Origin: Periplaneta americana
Lineage: Eukaryota; Arthropoda; Insecta; Blattodea; Blattidae
NCBI RefSeq assembly: GCF_040183065.1
Contig: NC_091122.1
Location: 81,383,955 to 81,447,954, forward strand
Length of the DNA stretch: 64,000 bases
Direction: 5' to 3'
In this document: piece by piece, positions 24,850 through 35,683 of the stretch
How the letters are laid out: the number at the start of each line of letters is the position of its first letter
Numbering within the stretch: the first letter of the stretch is position 1
Notes under the pieces: generated by a model
What the model was told of the DNA's origin: nothing
The model's database searches: none
What the model saw: the letters and a program-made list of their open reading frames with translations, nothing else
Position numbers and translations under genes: made by a program

Positions 24850-25760
24850 CATCAAGTTCAAGAATTCTTCTTTTCATCTCAAGATCAAACTCCTTATTTT
24901 TTTATATAAAGTTCTGTGAGTTTCACCTTCACTGTATGTTCTTCTTTCATAATATATGTTACCGGTACTTTAAATTCATGTTCCATCCTTTGGAATTGAA
25001 TTTGATCCTCTATTGCTTGTTTTTGCAACTGCAGAACTTGTTTTTCTTGCCATAATGCCATAAGTTTCTTTCCTGCCAATGAACTGTCTTGTTATGGTCT
25101 TTTCTTCTTTACTAGGAGTGGAGTGGAAGTAGGTTTCCTTAAGTCCCTAATACTGAATTGACTGCTACATGGAATGGCTTCTACTTCATTAATTTGTATA
25201 TTATCCTGAAATACTATTATATTGGTATATCTTCAGTTACCTGATCAGTGGGATTTGAATCGTCACCTGCGACAAATGCTTGGGATTCAGAAGCTACAGA
25301 CTTGTATAGATTCACAGATGAAAAGGGAATTACACTGGAATTTTGAATTGATTGGATTTGAGGAGGAAATTGTGCTTTTCCAATTTTTGCAGATGGGTGC
25401 TCCACAGATGGGAGTAGTGATGACTGGCCAGTACAATCTGAGTCACATACAGATGGTAGCCCCTCAAGTCGTATTGTGCCAATAATCTCTTTTATTTTAA
25501 TATAAGTTATTATTAAGTTCGGTTGATTTGGGTCTCCACCTGCACCTATGTGTGTTTTTTATCTTCGGAAAATCTCCTTTTACAGGTGTTTTTGAGGTTT
25601 TCATACTTCCCCTTTAATATCTTCCAATCTCTTACCGTACTACAGTTCCACTAATTTCATTGAAACTCTCTGCTAGCTCTTGCCAAGCTTTTTCTGTCTT
25701 TTAAAGGTATACTATCGGTTTTCTTACATTCTAATATATCTTTCCGCTATACTGGAGAAT
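24850..25760 (-). pseudogene. Myb/SANT-like DNA-binding gene of the PIF element, broken
   Basis: On the minus strand from about 25720, pieces read KTEKAWQELAESFNEISG, KYENLKN and KKHTxGAGG, the usual helix words and GTGGGP-type end of the Myb/SANT-like (zeste-like) domain carried by insect Harbinger elements. A middle part follows (25405-25217, VTEDIPI near its end), then a helical, glutamine-rich C-terminus, LMALWQEKQVLQLQKQAIED (25079-24894), likely a coiled coil. Several stops and frame changes separate these parts. PIF elements usually encode a transposase plus such a protein, which helps the transposase reach nucleus and DNA; the two genes here converge. Confidence 0.7.
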
Positions 25761-26145
25761 TAGCACGGTCACTTTGAACCGTGCCGTTACGTTTACCACC
25801 AAATTTAAGTAAATACACAATGTCACCAACATAAGAACATGACGTTGGTGTGTGGCGTAGTTGGCGGGAGAAATTTTTTCTCTCTCTGTCTACCTCCTTC
25901 GTTCTGAACATTATTGAGAGATAGCACCACTGTTAGCGACAATGTGTATTTGCGTAAATATTGCGAGTAAATTATGACGAGTGCCTTAAATGAGAGGCTC
26001 GGGACAGAAACAGTTTTGCTGTAGCTCATGCGCGGACCTCTCATGCAGTGGGAGCGTGATCCTTATTTGAATTTATTTTTGCGTGTACTTGCAGATTAAA
26101 TGATTGAGATCCCTTCTTGCTCCGGTTACAGGCCTTGCATTTACG
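25761..26145. other. Flank of the PIF relic; no gene recognised
   Basis: Contains a small palindrome, CACGGT-CACTTTGAA-ACCGTG, at about 25767-25787. The element's right terminus could not be fixed. Confidence 0.4.
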
Positions 26146-26302
26146 AAGGTTATGTTAGGTTAGCTTAGATTAGCTTAGCTTAGGTTAGGTTAGATTAGCT
26201 TTGGTTAGGTTAGATTAGTTTTGGTTAGGTTAGCTTAGCTTAGATTAGGTTAGGTTAGGTTAGGTTAGCTTAGGTTAGCTTTGGTTAGGTTAGGTTAGCT
26301 TG
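26146..26302 (+). repeat. Degenerate telomere-like (TTAGG/GGTTA)n tract
   Basis: About 157 bp of GGTTA, GATTA, GCTTA and GCTTTGGTTA units, including GGTTAGGTTAGGTTAGGTTA. TTAGG is the ancestral insect telomere repeat. An internal, degenerate tract like this is an interstitial telomere-like repeat. Confidence 0.75.
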
Positions 26303-26983
26303 ATTTGATTCGTCCATGTAGTAGTTAAAATTATATAATATTACAGTTTTTGATTCGTAATATTGTTAAAAAATAATAGGCCTATAATGAAAGCAGTGAA
26401 TAATTTCAAGGTCCTTAAATTTTTTTTTCGTAAAAGGCTAGGTATTTTTCTATAGGCCAGAAATAAAACAGCAACGCCGTCATAATTACGTACTTTACGC
26501 TTTGGCGAACATTAACCGGAAATTTACTTTCCGTCATTTTAATTGTATTCCATGAAACACACCTTTTTTCCTGTTAATTTCCTTGTGATAACCTAGTTTA
26601 TTATCTTATTACATCTTCATTTTCTTTTAATGCATTCAAAAAACCGCCGTTGTACTACATAAAACCTTGAACTTGACTAATGGAGTGAATTATCTAAGAA
26701 TATAGTCGCGAATTTGACTACCACCATTTCGATTATATTTTGTTTGATACGGCTCGGTACGGCCCGGTGACTAGTGGCCAGTGAGTAGAGTCGACTATCG
26801 ATATTGGTCTGCCGTGCGTATTATCCAGTTGTTCCTATCTTTCTTTGTACTAACTAAAGAGAGCAGTAAATCAATTTCTACTAGACTAAAATTCTTACTT
26901 TTTCCCCCTGAATTCTCCATTTCTGAACACAGGACCTTACAGTGTACATTAATCAGCTTATGATAATCTGATCAAAATTCATA

Positions 26984-27121
26984 ATGGACGATGAACCAAT
27001 CATACAGTGCAACCAACCGTTTACTGAAATAAAAATAATACAGGAGGATGGCACCTATTATGAATATTTAGGCCCTGGGTTTCGGTCACTGGAAAACTGG
27101 ACAGAGCAAATGTTGGCACCC
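26984..27121 (+). CDS. Small open frame, unknown (46 aa)
   Basis: ATG at 26984 opens a 46-codon frame: MDDEPIIQCNQPFTEIKIIQ, EDGTYYEYLGPGFRSLENWT, EQMLAP. Acidic and not low-complexity, with aromatic residues in a protein-like pattern, unlike the AT-rich translations around it. There is no domain I recognise, no signal peptide and no membrane segment. It is preceded by a somewhat GC-richer stretch (26745-26815) and could be a first or single exon of a host gene or a scrap of an element. The 3' end could instead be spliced. Low confidence. Confidence 0.25.
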
Positions 27122-27124
27122 TAA

Positions 27125-29056
27125 CCTCTTTCTTTAACTTCATCCATTCTATTACCAAACAAAAATGTGAAACAATAATTGTGCCAATTCACCAAACAAA
27201 AGGCTGTTTTTATTACATTATTTATAAATATTAATTTTTATTGAGCATGTATTTAACAATTATTTCAACATCCTACCTTAAAATACTTTCTCTTGCTCCC
27301 TTGCGCTGGGTATTTGCCCATTCTAGCCAATTATGAACTAGGGCCTGTGAATATTACATAAATAGATTAGATCACATACTACAATGTTAAAAATAAAAGC
27401 AATTTCCGTTAGAATTATAAAGATCATCAGGTAGGCCTAATTTAGTGGGTTATCGAACACATTAAAAAGCTGGAAGTTGTCTTCTTGAAATTAATTAAGA
27501 TTGATTTTCGGAGGGAAAGGAGTACACTAACGGAAATTAATTTTTATATTAAAATGGATCCACATATGCCATCAGATAATACACATTAACACAAGACACA
27601 AGTTATTGTACGATCTTGCCTATCATAGAAAAGTGGAATCGAGAATGCTTTCCAATAAATTCAAGAAAACTACTGATTAAATGATAGACACCACTTCACA
27701 TGGATATAAATGATTTATTTATTTGTGAAACTAGTAGATGCATTCCTTCTTTATTTGCGTTGATTTGATTATAGGATTAATTTTCTGTAAACAGCTGAGA
27801 TGTTGACGCGCCATCAGTAATCAAGTTATTGTTCAGTGTAGCCAACACATGAGAAGCCATGAGCGTCTAGTGCCAACATTAGTTTAAACGGGTGGGCTGC
27901 CAGATATTTATGGAGAAAATGGAAGCATGTTTAAACTGAATAGTAAAGTTGAACGGGTTTAATTTATCCCAAGTTTAACTAACTTTGGAGAAAACGGCCC
28001 TAAACGATGCAATATAACTGCCGCCATTTGTTATGTTGAGTCTCAGCTATTGTGAAATGTACCTGCTAAAACGGTTTAAGTACATGTTACTATTAGAGCA
28101 TTAGCTGTATCTATGGTGTGGTAGCTCCTTTACTTGTTTGTGTCTTGCGCATGCGCAGTGTCTCATAATTGTACTCGCGGGACACTAAGTGCAGTTTCTC
28201 CCTACATTTTTATAGTCTTATTTGTGGTTTGTGTATATCAGAATTCTAGCCAAATTGTTGGGTCTCGCCTCCTATATCAATAAAGTTACGCCGTTGGTTT
28301 TCAAATTCATTGTAACCAGCTGTTTTGTGATCCCATAAATGTTGAAGTTTTGTTGAAGATTCGGAATGCCTGCTATACGTCAGAACTACATATAATTTGT
28401 AGATGCATATAATCACTTTGTTGGTTTTCAAGGTTTGTTTATTAATATTATTTATTTTGTAATAAATTAGGTATAAACATGTTTCTTTTCACTTCGTATT
28501 TTTTTAGAGGATTTAAAGTTCACTGAGTTTACGCTAATTGACACATACATGTACTTAATAGATAATGTTGCGTTTTGTTACGTATTGTGTTGAAGGTATG
28601 TTTTTTCATTTTTTCATAGATTTTTTTACTTGGCTTAACTGTATTTACATCGTCATACTTTTATTATAATAGGTATGTCAATAGTTTCTTCTGTTTACAT
28701 TTTATTTTAGGCCTATTTGCATACGGTAATTTACATTCTTAGCTTGTTATTTAAAATTATATTTTAAAAAGTTTATAACAAATAATTTAGGATAACAGTA
28801 TTGTTATGGTGACTGGCTGGGTTCAAACTAAAACTGGCTTCCTGGACATCTGAAATATTTATAGAAAAACACGACATAATCACATGAAATTAAAATGCAT
28901 ATGATATCCTACACCTTTCACGTCAGAGGTGAAACAACATTAAGCGGCTAAACATTGTCGCAAATTTGTTAACTGAATGGAACTTAAGAATACTGCGTAG
29001 GAACTTACGTCTTTATTGCATTATTGATTTTATTATTTTCGGTGCAAGGAATATCT
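27125..29056. other. No gene recognised
   Basis: AT-rich DNA. It holds the NRF-1-like site listed separately and, at 28563, a short ATG frame of ten codons (MLRFVTYCVE) running into a donor-like GTATGT, which alone is too little to call an exon. Confidence 0.4.
28146..28157. promoter_or_regulatory. NRF-1/EWG-like palindrome TGCGCATGCGCA
   Basis: TGCGCATGCGCA is a perfect match to the consensus YGCGCAYGCGCR bound by NRF-1 and its insect homologue Erect wing, usually near transcription starts of housekeeping genes. The surrounding 28080-28200 is less AT-rich than its neighbours. No gene start has been identified next to it, so a promoter role is only a possibility. Confidence 0.3.
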
Positions 29057-29059
29057 TTT

Positions 29060-29110
<51 letters not shown>
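29057..29110. repeat. (TTTA)n microsatellite
   Basis: About 13 TTTA units without interruption. Confidence 0.95.
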
Positions 29111-29569
29111 CCTTCGTACTATCAATAAAAATATGTTTCTTTTTGTAATTAGTTTAAGTGGCAGCCTTTGGATGTAAGTAGTTTACTTACGCCGTATTCT
29201 GAAGTATAGCTAATTGATTGCAATAAAACACTATTTTCGAACCCGTAATAATTTACATCACTACTCTGAATCTTTAACCTTACCCTTGTGCATGAAGTAA
29301 TATTGAAAAAATACTCGTTACGTATAACGAAAGCAATGAGCAAACACAATATCACTTTAAAATCTCCCGCCTCCACTCTGCGTTGCCAAACCTACCCATG
29401 TTCCGGCTTGTAACTAAAGAAGGCTCTGGCAGAACGTAAAAGACAAAAATGAAGTGAAATAAAATAAAATAAAATATTAAAATACTTGTAAATAAGTGAA
29501 GCTGCGCTTAGTAAACAGTTGAAGTGCCGCTTCGCGAGCTTCACCCGAAAAACCGCCTCTGTTATACAT

Positions 29570-29750
29570 TACAATTAAGCATAAACTTATGTATGATAAC
29601 TTGTAAAAGCAATTTTTCTATATTTCAGTTGTATTTACTAGTTTCTTACGGTACTCCAGTCTGAAGTCTGATTAATGTAATATGTTAGTAGGCTAAACTA
29701 GCGCTGAGGTAGTTCCTTTGTAGTGATACTCCTTGCATATAAGGATCTTT
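29570..29750. repeat. Copy of the 10.72-10.93 kb repeat
   Basis: Shares CCAGTCTGAAGTCTGATTAA, AACTTGTAAAAGCAATTT and CTCCTTGCATATA with 10720-10930, at lower identity. It includes the MITE end CTAGCGCTGAGGTAGTTCC, absent from the 10.9-kb copy at the same point. Confidence 0.6.
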
Positions 29751-29859
29751 TTTTTATGTTTAATATTGGTCGACCAGCAAACTTGCTATACAGACCACTG
29801 TTAAATGATGGAATATCACATGCAGAATATCATGCTGAGGTTGGCTCTAAAGGCTTCTC

Positions 29860-31362
29860 TAATTAATTTAAATTAATTAATTAAACATTTTTGTGAATTA
29901 TGTGAACAAAAATATGATGATTTTCTGTGTTAAATTATGAAGAGTCGTCAGTATCACTAAGAAGGATGTCTTGAGGGAGTTTCCTTTTAAGTCGAGATGG
30001 CTGACAAGATCTTGCTCCAATGTTATATGTCACAGCTCCAGGAACACCAGGAAGTTTGTTGAAGAAAGATTTTGACATTGAATGGATGTACTGTTCTAGT
30101 GGAAGAATTCTCAATTCTTGATGCAGTTGTTGATTTCTTACAAACCAGGGGGCATTTGTTGCATTACGCAGGAACTTGTTCTGGAGAACTTGTAGGCGAT
30201 GCATGTGTGTCTTATTTGCTGTCCCCCACACTGGCACTGCATAAGTTAAAAGAGGTCGTACAAGTGAGGTGTAGAGTAGCATTGAACAGTCCAATCCAAT
30301 TTGTGAACTTCTATTAACCAAAGAGTATAATTTTCGAATTCTAGAAGAGGTTAGTGTAACAATGCGAGTTATATGGGCATTCCATGTAAGTTTCGTGTCT
30401 AATAATATTCCCAAATATTTGACAGCTTCTTGACTAGAGAGCCATGTAACTTGTTCATTTAGAAGAACCAAAGGAGGTGGATTATGAATAGGCCTTAAAG
30501 AGAAGATTTTAGCTTCTGTCTTGGTAATGTTGAGTAGTAATCTCCAGTCAGAGAACCATTTAGACAGCTCCTGTAAGGATGTCTGAAGAGTGCTGATTGC
30601 AGTATTTAGGTTACTATGGGAATAAAAGAGAACTATCGTCAGCATACATAGCTATGTGTGACGGTTGTAAACATGGAATGTCATATGTGAAGATATTGAA
30701 GAGAAGTGGTGACAGTATAGATCCTTGTGGTACTCCGGCTAAAACTGGACGAAGCGTTGATTTAATGCCATCTATACGTACTGAGAACTGACTCTCAGAT
30801 AAAAAACTTTTCACGATGCGTGTGAGATAGTCAGGAATTCTATATAATTTTAGCATTAGACCATCATGCCAAACAGCATCAAATGCTTGGGCAATATCCA
30901 GAAACACAGTGGCAGTATACTGTTTTTCTTCAAAGCCTTTTATAATGGATTCAGTGACTCTTTGCAGTTGGTGTGTTGTAGAATGTTTTGGACGAAAGCC
31001 AAACTGAAAATCTGGTATTATCTTGTTTTGGAACGTAAATTTACAAATGCGATGATGAATAACCTTCTCAAACAATTTCGATAACGTGGGCAGTAAGCTA
31101 ATAGGTCGATAACTTGATGGCAAGTGCTTAGGTTTGTTAGGCTTATGAAAAACAATGATTTCAGCAAGCTTCCAGGCTCGAGGAAAGTACCCAATTAAAA
31201 GGGCAGCATTGAAAATTATCGTCAAGTAAGTAAGAGCTTTGTTGGTGAGCTTCTTTAGTACAATGTTGGGTATAAGATCATGGCCTGGAGATTTTTTATT
31301 TGGAAGCCTTTGAATGAAGTGAGACAATTCTTGTGGAGTAGTATAGGAATTCTCTTCACATT
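29860..31362 (-). mobile_element. 5'-truncated Jockey-like LINE
   Basis: Minus-strand non-LTR element whose reverse transcriptase and C-terminus are nearly clean. The 3' tail runs into AT-rich sequence (TTAATTAATTAAATT) at about 29860-29900, and the 5' end lies near 31362, mid-protein, so endonuclease and ORF1 are missing as in a typical 5'-truncated insertion. It sits inside the repeat family shared with 10.7-12 kb, since matching sequence resumes at about 31370. Confidence 0.85.
29935..31327 (-). pseudogene. Reverse transcriptase of the Jockey-like LINE, one frameshift
   Basis: The 31327-30614 part reads NKKSPGHDLIPNIVLKKL (finger), SSYRPISLLPTLSKLFEKVI, FQFGFRPKHSTTHQLQRV, VFLDIAQAFDAVWHDGL (palm, first aspartate), AGVPQGSILSPLLFNIF and IAMYADDSSLLF (YADD box). 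The 30645-29935 part continues after a one-step frame change near 30620-30640 with HSNLNTAISTLQTSLQELS, LLLNITKTEAKIFSL, KYLGILLD and PVWGTANKTHMHRLQVLQNK, ending LPQDILLSDTDDSS. The order fits Jockey-clade polymerases. Only one break in about 460 codons argues for a young insertion. Confidence 0.88.
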
Positions 31363-31554
31363 AAAATAACACAGTTTTGTAATTATTTCTGCAACATATT
31401 ATACAAGAAAAAGTAGACGGAACTTATGGACACATTACACTAAATAAAACTTAGCAACGATACGCAATAAAGTTATAATATAATATTTCACTGAGCTCCA
31501 TATACTGAAATAGAAAATCCGAACATACATTATCGTCTGTTATGGAAAGGGGTC

Positions 31555-31652
31555 TATGATGAGGCGATAGTAGCGATCCTGGTGGTCAGAAACTACCTGT
31601 GAATGCATATTTATTAAGTATTGAGCTTCGTGACTGTATATACTAGACTGTG
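31555..31652. repeat. Solo right end of the P-like family
   Basis: ATGAGGCGATAGTAGCGATC, ATTGAGCTTCGTGACTGTAT and ATACTAGACTGTG match the right 100 bp of the P-like element at 9868-9973 (GAGCTTCGCGACTGTATATA), with several differences. No left end could be paired with confidence. Confidence 0.65.
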
Positions 31653-31662
31653 CTGCCACCAC

Positions 31663-32574
31663 ATTTTCGGTAATCTTGATCGGAGCTAATCGCGATTAGT
31701 GACCAACGAGTTGTTAGCGACTGTAGTCTGTCACCAGTCAATCTGATGTTAAAATTGTATTTATAAGTAGGGATTTTTATTGAGATCTAGGGAGAAAACA
31801 AGGCATTTTAGGGAGTTTTAGTCTATACAGGTTGGCGACGGTGGCCCTGAGTTCCTTTCGTACCATCAGTGGTGGGGTGTGATAAGATAATTTTATAGTT
31901 GGTCGTGTGATGGCTGTAATGCTGAGTTATTCGCGGAATCTTCCGCAAAATGTGCTAAGGTTAACTTCAAAAGTACTTGAAATTAAACATCTTCAGGTAA
32001 ATAAAGTATCAAACCAGACAGGCAAGGTTTTTTTTAGTACTATAAGAAATTGTGTTCGACAATAACTTAACTTAAATATCAGAATTTCCTAAATATAGGC
32101 CCATGCAATTTTAAAGCTACTAACCGGAGTAAGTGGTCTTGCTCAGATCTAGTTAGTAGGATAAAATGATTGGGTTATACATTTTTTCTTACCACAGAAG
32201 CGCACCTATATTTGAATATGAATTAGTTATGGTTTGTAGATCTCCACGGTTTGCCCTAAGTTACACCCAGATCGGATAGAGTAAGTGCCAAGTTCGCTAA
32301 AATGAGAATCCGACATTCTGCTACCTTGGAATGTACGATAATGATTTACATAAATAATAATTTTCAGTCGTGTATCTACTTATGTTACGTAAATGTGGCT
32401 AGACTTACATAAGCCTAATTATTAGAATGCTGTTTTTTTTTCTTGTACGGAGGAGGGACCCGAAGGCTTACACTGCAGCCTGAGGCTTATTGTGCTTATT
32501 GCTCCTATTCTGTGAATGATTGGGTAGACGAACGGCCGCGCTCTTGTACAAGTACAGCACGCCGCATCGTGAAC
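31663..32574. other. No gene recognised
   Basis: Non-repetitive-looking AT-rich sequence with no frame or RNA gene I can support. Confidence 0.4.
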
Positions 32575-32796
32575 TTAACCCGGGCTATGGTATGTATAAT
32601 GATAGGCTGTGTGAATTAATGATGACGAAATGCGTTCGATGTCCAATGCCGAAAGTTACCCAGCAATTCTGCTTCAATTGGTTGAGGGAAAAGCCCGGAA
32701 AAAACCTCAAACAGGTAACTTGTCCCAACTAGAATTTGAACTCGGGGCTTGTTTCACAGTCAGGTGTGCTAAGCGTTACTTCACAGTGGTGGACTA
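32575..32796 (-). mobile_element. tRNA-derived SINE, diverged subfamily copy
   Basis: On the minus strand: GTGAAGTAACGCTTAGCAC (A-box region), CGAGTTCAAATTCTAG (decayed B box), ACAAGTTACCTG and GAGGTTTTTTCCGGGCTTTT, CCCTCAACC. The body matches the three plus-strand copies at 35.3, 36.9 and 61.5 kb; the 3' part (GGACATCGAACGCATTTCG) differs, so it belongs to a different subfamily. Confidence 0.75.
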
Positions 32797-32856
32797 GAAT
32801 GCAGGTTAATGTGTATCATACAATAAATTAGCGAGTCTTCTGTCTGCAATATGGCT

Positions 32857-33058
32857 AAACTGGCGCTGAGGTAGTTTCCTTCGTACTCCGCTTATTACAT
32901 CTTGTAACTTATATACGAATCTGCGACAGGTTAGGTTTGGTTAGTTTAGGTTTTTATTATGCCTTGCATATACGATCAATTGCATGTCCACAAAAAATTC
33001 CTTACAAATTCAATGATTTTAATTTTTGAAATCACCGGAACTATCTCAGCGCTAGTTT
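32857..33058. mobile_element. ~200-bp MITE with ~20-bp TIRs
   Basis: AAACTGGCGCTGAGGTAGTT at the left and, reversed, AAACTAGCGCTGAGATAGTT at the right. The interior contains AGGTTAGGTTTGGTTAG and TATGCCTTGCATATACGATC. Partial relatives lie at about 10886-11040 and 29690-29750. Target duplication is not clear. No coding content. Confidence 0.65.
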
Positions 33059-33795
33059 GTACAGTTTCCGCATGTATAAGAGATTCGGATATCCGTGTTT
33101 TACGATATCCTAACAACCTAAGGCGCGTTATGCTTATATGTAGGCGTACATAATATTTTTTGTTAGCTCGCTGACATCCTATATTGGTAGAAACTTCGGT
33201 ATCTCCCTACACTACAGAATTCCTCGGTCTCGTATCACTTAAATAATCCCCCCCCCAAATAACCCACTAACCTTGTCACATACTTCGGCTTAATATCTCT
33301 TAGCTATCCTCTCATTTAACCCATCTAACCCATAAAGAAACTTAAATCAGACGTCAGTTCTGTGTGTGGTATGGGCCAATATAAAAAATATGCCCTATAT
33401 TGCTGTAAGCCACTCGTTTCTGCTGCCAACTTAAAATCTTTATTACTGTGTGTGTGTGTATATGTGCGTGAGCGCGCGCGCCTTCAAAAATAAACATTTG
33501 AATTTATCACTGTTGTACGAATTTATATCTCGCGCAAGAAACGATTACCGAAAACCAATGGTTGCGTTGCTGTCTGTTTTGACGTGTGTTTGTAGGCACT
33601 CCGAGGGGGGAGAAGTGTGAGTCGATTGAAGTACTGTCTCTGCCAAGAATATGAACAAATAAAGACATCGCTGTGGAAATAAAGAACGTAGTAAGACAAA
33701 AATTCTAAGCTAATTAAACGCGCAACATATGTTTTACGAATGAAATATTAATACCGTGCGATACAAGACACGTATTCATATGCAATAGAACAAAC
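33059..33795. other. No gene recognised
   Basis: Holds a C8-9 run near 33250 and a (GT)n/(GC)n patch at 33448-33480. No supported frame. Confidence 0.4.
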
Positions 33796-34484
33796 TAAGG
33801 CCGGGTGCACACAGAATCAAACGCGGCGCGACGCGACATTTTGTCTCGTGGTACTTGTCTCCCATTGATTTCTTATGATGCGATGCACACAGAATCAGAC
33901 GCGGCGTGATGGTCACGAGCAGACACAAGGCGACACGAAGAGACAACATCGAATGACTGCTAGAAGTTCGTCGCGAGGAGACTGTCTGATAGCTGCAGTG
34001 TACTGCGCATGCGTTAGTAGTGGCTATGATTACATGCTTTCATTATCTACAAAAAATACTATTATTGTATAGTGCACATTATTCATAATGGAGCTCAATG
34101 TGGATAAATAAGTTGATTTAGTACACGAAAGATACATTCTGTACAATCTTTGAAACAATATCACGAGAATAATGTGGTTTCTGAAAATATGTGAAAAATT
34201 GCAAATGTGATGAAAGCACCAGGTGAATAATAATTTATAATAATAACACTGCGTAACAAATGTTAACATTTTTTTTTTTGCGCTACGCATGTGCTATATG
34301 TTTTCTATATAATTTGAGCCTCCTGAATACGAATATGACAATAAAAACAGTTGTTGGTTACGGTTTTTGGAATTTATATCTATTCAAAATATTGTTTTAT
34401 ATAATGACAATAAGGCAAAATATTCACTGTTCAGAAGATTGCAGCTTTCTTTTTCTGCATTTTCTTTTACACTAGGCATCAGGT

Positions 34485-35290
34485 ACATCATGAGCTAAAG
34501 TTCAACAATAGTCTGCTAGCATATTGGTATTCCATTGTCCTTGGTATCTTTTTTCCATAGTTGAAATTTCTTGATGGAAGCGCTCATCATTGTCATCACT
34601 GAAATCGCACAATTCTCGGGAAAAAAAAGTCAAGATGTGAGTGAAGGAAGTGAATTTTCAGGGAAATTTTACAACCCCTATGCCAACAGTAAATTAATCA
34701 CTAGTTCTTCATAGTTCTCACTTCTACAGTTATGCAGAAAATTAATTCAACCTCCTTGAATGCAATCCAGATGGCTGTCTCTTTTCCTTCCAGCAAAGAT
34801 TCGAAGTGATTGTCCATTATTTCTTTAATTTGTGGTCAATTGAGAACTCCCTCTTTTATTTTTGAATCACTAATAGCAGGAAATGTTAAGGAATGCACGC
34901 TGGTCCGAGTCCTCATGGGTGAAGAAATTTTCTCATGAAATTTCGGCCAGTATATGGTACCGGTGCCCACCTAGCATCGTGATGCACTTGGGAAGCTACG
35001 ATAGGTAGCGAAAGCCAGATATAACGACTGGGGGGATCATCGTGCTAACCACACAATACCTCCATTCTAGTTGGATGATCGTCCACCTCTGTTTTGGCAT
35101 GTGGACGTGAGGCCAGCAGCCGGCTGGTTGGTCTGGCTCTTCATGGGGTGTAGCGCCACGGATTATTAATAGCAGGAAATTTTTCCTGGATATTTTTAAT
35201 TGCTTCAGTTTTATAATTTATCCCTTTAACAAAATTCTTCATTAACCCTAACTAATTGTGTAAAAGGGGTAAAATTACTTGGCTTTGAGG
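34485..35290 (-). pseudogene. Decayed gene of a widespread arthropod repeat family, function unknown
   Basis: Minus-strand pieces in changing frames: NFVKGINYKTEAIKNIQEKF (above the SINE), PQIKEIMDNHFESLLEGKE, TAIWIAFKEV, RSENYEELVINLL, SLKIHFLHSHLDFFPENCA-like words, DDNDERFHQEISTMEKRYQG and QWNTNMLADYCWTL. I recall the words ERFHQD..MEKRYQG and MLADYCW from a large family of unnamed arthropod proteins with repeat-like copy numbers; no activity is known to me. The copy has many breaks and is interrupted by a SINE (34884-35167). Confidence 0.6.
34870..35181 (-). mobile_element. SINE insertion with 14-bp target duplication
   Basis: TAATAGCAGGAAAT occurs at 34870-34883 and 35168-35181, bracketing about 284 bp. 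Minus-strand head GTGGCGCTACACCCCATGAA, then GAAGAGCCAGACCAACCAGC, GGCTGCTGGCCTCACGTCCA and GTATTGTGTGGTTAGCACGA. I recall GGCGCTACA-headed SINEs as common in insects. It is inserted in the decayed gene above, so it is younger than that gene's copy here. Confidence 0.75.
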
Positions 35291-35545
35291 CCGCGAAACC
35301 AGGTGGCCCGGGTTCGAATCCCGGTCGGGGCAAGTTACCTGGTTGAGGTTTTTTCCGGGGTTTTCCCTCAACCCAATACGAGCAAATGCTGTGTAATTTT
35401 GGGTGCTCGACCCCGGAATCATTTCACCGGCATTATCATCTTCATTTAATTTAGACGCTAAATAACCTAGATGTTGATACAGCATCGTAAAATAACCCAA
35501 TAAAATAAAATAAATAAAAATAAAATAAAAATAAAATAAAATATC
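35285..35545 (+). mobile_element. tRNA-derived SINE (5'-shortened)
   Basis: Begins GGCCGCGAAACCAGGTGGCC, then B box GGGTTCGAATCCCGG, CAAGTTACCTGGTTGAGG, TTTTTTCCGGGGTTTTCCC and TTTAGACGCTAAATAACC, ending GCATCGTAAAATAACCCAA and an AAATA-rich tail. Same family as 36940 and 61501. Head shortened compared with those copies. Confidence 0.85.
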
Positions 35546-35683
35546 TCGAGCGCGACTCCAGTTCGTACAGAAAGCAGCAAAATTTTGTGTAGCCTAATTG
35601 CATTCCAAAAAGCAATGCTACAACCTTCAAATCCGCACATATAAACCATTCGTACTTTGAATATTATCATTAAAGCACACTTT

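Noticed and set aside
28563-28596. Ten-codon ATG frame followed by GTATGT as a first exon
   Set aside because: Too short, with no partner exon identified; such combinations occur by chance.
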